NCBI GenBank assembly: GCA_950295325.1
Contig: OX485805.1
Span: 37,871,501-37,935,500, forward strand
DNA from: Polytrichum commune
Lineage: Eukaryota; Streptophyta; Polytrichopsida; Polytrichales; Polytrichaceae
Direction: 5' to 3'
DNA length: 64,000 nucleotides
How positions within the stretch are numbered: position 1 is the first letter of the stretch; each line of letters opens with the position of its first letter. The notes beneath the pieces are model-generated. The model did not search any database. It was not told where the DNA came from and was given only the letters and a program-made list of their open reading frames with translations. The translations under genes were made by a program, and so were the position numbers. Below are positions 62,291-64,000 of this stretch, piece by piece.

Positions 62291-62811
62291 GTGTGATCAT
62301 GTTTGTGCCAAAAAAAAGAAAAAAAAAGAAAAAGACAACATGTGATCATGCTGACATGCTCTGACCATAAATCCTGTGCATCACCTCGAACTTATAATTA
62401 AATGTTATAAACTGCAGTCTGCATGTGTGTGACATATGCATGACACAGGCAAATTTAAGACTTCAAGTTAATTTACTAATGTACTGGAGTTGATGGAGTG
62501 TAAGACACAGTCCGGGGAGTTCTGTAGAGAAACCGGCTAATTGCCGAGGTTTATGGAGGTGGCTCGGATTTTACAAATTTTACCCGGAAGTGGTCTAAAG
62601 AGTGCAAAATTTATCGGTTGATAGCCCCCATTTCCTAATGTGTTTAGGCGATTAGCCGGAATTTTTTTTTTTCATTTATGCAATTTCCGGAAGGTCTAAA
62701 GTGCGGCCGGTTTTATATTTTGGTGGTGGATGTGTCATGATCATTTTTTAAAATTAATGTGGATTAATTCAATGTGGGCATCCACTCTCCATTTATTGTC
62801 ATCTAAATAGT

Positions 62812-62865
62812 ATCCTTAGCAGGATTTGAACCTGGCAAAGCCCCTACCATATTAGGGCTAAGGAT
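62812..62865 (-). tRNA. tRNA-like sequence without anticodon arm (pseudo-tRNA or SINE head)
   Basis: On the minus strand ATCCTTA pairs perfectly with TAAGGAT over 7 bp. Between them lie a D-arm-like GCCCTAATATGGTAGGGGC (A-box-like) and a T-arm CAGGTTCAAATCCTG (B-box-like). No anticodon stem-loop fits, and total length is 54 nt, so it is not a working cytosolic tRNA. Confidence 0.45.
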
Positions 62866-62869
62866 TTAG

Positions 62870-63761
62870 CCTTCGAAAAATACAAGCACCACAAAAGGGT
62901 CCAAGTATTATTCAGAGGCTAGTTAGTATTGAAAAGTCACGAGATTTGCGTACCATTGCCGTTAGTATCAATTGCCCCAAACGAATAAGGCACATCACTC
63001 ATACTCACTGCTCAAGCTCAGGCTCATTCCGGCACAGACTTCGCCAGCTCACAGAGGCCGACTCTCAGTATTCTCCGGCTAACAAATATTTCTCCGCTCA
63101 CATATTTCTCTGCTCACAGGTTTCACAACTCATAGATTTCACAACTCAGAGAGGCCGGCTCCCTCACAACTCACACAGGCTTGCAGGTACTACGACGACA
63201 CAACAACTCTCTCACAGAAGTAACAACAAATTTAGGGTCCAGGGTGCTTGTTTGTGAAACCGACAACGAAAATGGAACCTCCACTACTACGGAGTCAAAG
63301 CTGGTTTAGGGAAGCAAGGGGAGCCCTAAACCACAAGCCACTCTAACCCTAAAGGGCCTAAACCACAAGCCAACAAGGCATAGTCTCCAACTATGCATAG
63401 TATTGAAAACCTTACCTAAAAAATATATATTTGGTCGGCTGCCCGCCATGAAAATAATTTCTCAATCAGCAATTTGCCGTGGATACTCTAGGGCAGCTTG
63501 CCGAAATGCCGGCATTTTATTTTTCTAATCGGCCCATTTCCGTAAACCTTCATTTTCTTCCGGAACCCCTTCCTAAACTTTCCAATTGCATTCGGAAATT
63601 CTCAAAATCAACCGGCTAGCTCGTAACTAACTGTCAGCACTACCCGTTCATTGGTGTAAGATATATTGCAGGATTTTATGGGGATCTTATCTCGGAGCCC
63701 GTTGTAAAAGCACGTGGCTTTATTGTTCGAGCTTCTATAATGGGTTGCAAATGACCTATGT
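62870..63761. other. gene-free interval
   Basis: Rich in CTCACA-type short motifs (63000-63210). The plus frame at 62946-63257 is low-complexity and not supported. A possible frame-shifted upstream part of the reverse transcriptase fragment begins near 63660. Confidence 0.4.
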
Positions 63762-63959
63762 GAACCAATCACAAAGCTATTTGATTTGATGGCTGACGAG
63801 GGTTTCTCGGCTTCATGGACTATCAACATCATTCAAATGATCTTCAAATATGGTGAAAGACGCTCCCCAAGGAACTATAGGACCATAATGCTAGGAACAA
63901 TCTTTGACAAGCCTTATGGCTTTGTTGTTGATAAAATAATTAGTGATGGGCACAATTGA
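63762..63959 (+). pseudogene. LINE-type reverse transcriptase fragment
   Basis: Open frame with LFDLMADEGFSASWTINIIQ, then a PRNYRTIMLGTIFDKPYG segment, the N-terminal palm pattern (LF..M....P..W......PIFK.G....P.NYR.I......K) of plant non-LTR reverse transcriptases. A TGA at 63957 ends it, and the frame upstream of 63762 is also broken. The element would extend beyond the right edge. Dead copy. Confidence 0.62.
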
Positions 63960-64000
63960 AAGGGGTCAGGGCGAAATGGCAAGCATGTTTAAGGGAAGGT

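Noticed and set aside
62946-63257. 103-residue plus ORF
   Set aside because: Low-complexity CTCACA-type sequence with no similarity to a known fold.

Overview
This is nuclear DNA of a land plant. It has GT-AG introns, two large extracytoplasmic LRR receptor-like genes, AT-rich intergenic DNA and dense mobile-element debris typical of a big plant genome. The 25S rRNA fragments look plant-like, and the mixture of element types would suit a seed-free plant or gymnosperm, but I cannot name the species.

Region 1 (1-40.3 kb) is a tandem segmental duplication with a period of about 28 kb. Each unit carries one three-exon gene for a 1204-residue LRR receptor-like protein without a kinase (1612-7160 and 29635-35192). 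The two copies have diverged mainly by insertions, and each insertion can be read against an empty site in the other copy: a Mutator-type foldback element (42-1173), a hAT-like element with an 8-bp target duplication (8431-9929), a solo LTR (36740-37868) and a second Mutator-type foldback element with a 9-bp duplication (38652-39990). Between the genes lie a decayed DD34E Tc1 transposase (12006-13022), several MITEs, a GC-rich patch of overlapping ORFs (18.25-20.2 kb) and two related minisatellites built on a short palindrome (21.8-24.3 kb).

Region 2 (40,504-56,459) is the most remarkable part: one giant terminal-inverted-repeat element of about 16 kb, bounded by matching ends (CAG..GCTATCTTGTGAGCGGTGAGC) and a perfect 10-bp duplication, GTAGGTTTAG. 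It carries two divergent genes. Rightward is a two-exon MULE-like transposase with an N-terminal zinc-binding region, an RNase-H-like core and a C-terminal SWIM finger (52211-55797). Leftward is a gene of about ten exons (51441-41235) whose product reads as a ParB-like domain (GNHR motif), a charged coiled coil and a permuted amino-methyltransferase-like domain (degenerate motif IV, then motif I), an order familiar from phages and bacteria. The noncoding parts of the element hold at least 12 copies of a palindrome, GTCTCGGATCCGAGAC, five of them in a ~157-bp tandem array, and a patchwork of 25S rRNA fragments inside a large intron. Both genes carry disabling lesions, so this copy is probably non-autonomous today.

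Region 3 (56.5-64 kb) is intergenic, with fragments of a DUF7869-like transposon protein, a hAT transposase C-terminus, a nested MITE, a tRNA-like sequence lacking the anticodon arm and, at the right edge, part of a LINE-type reverse transcriptase.
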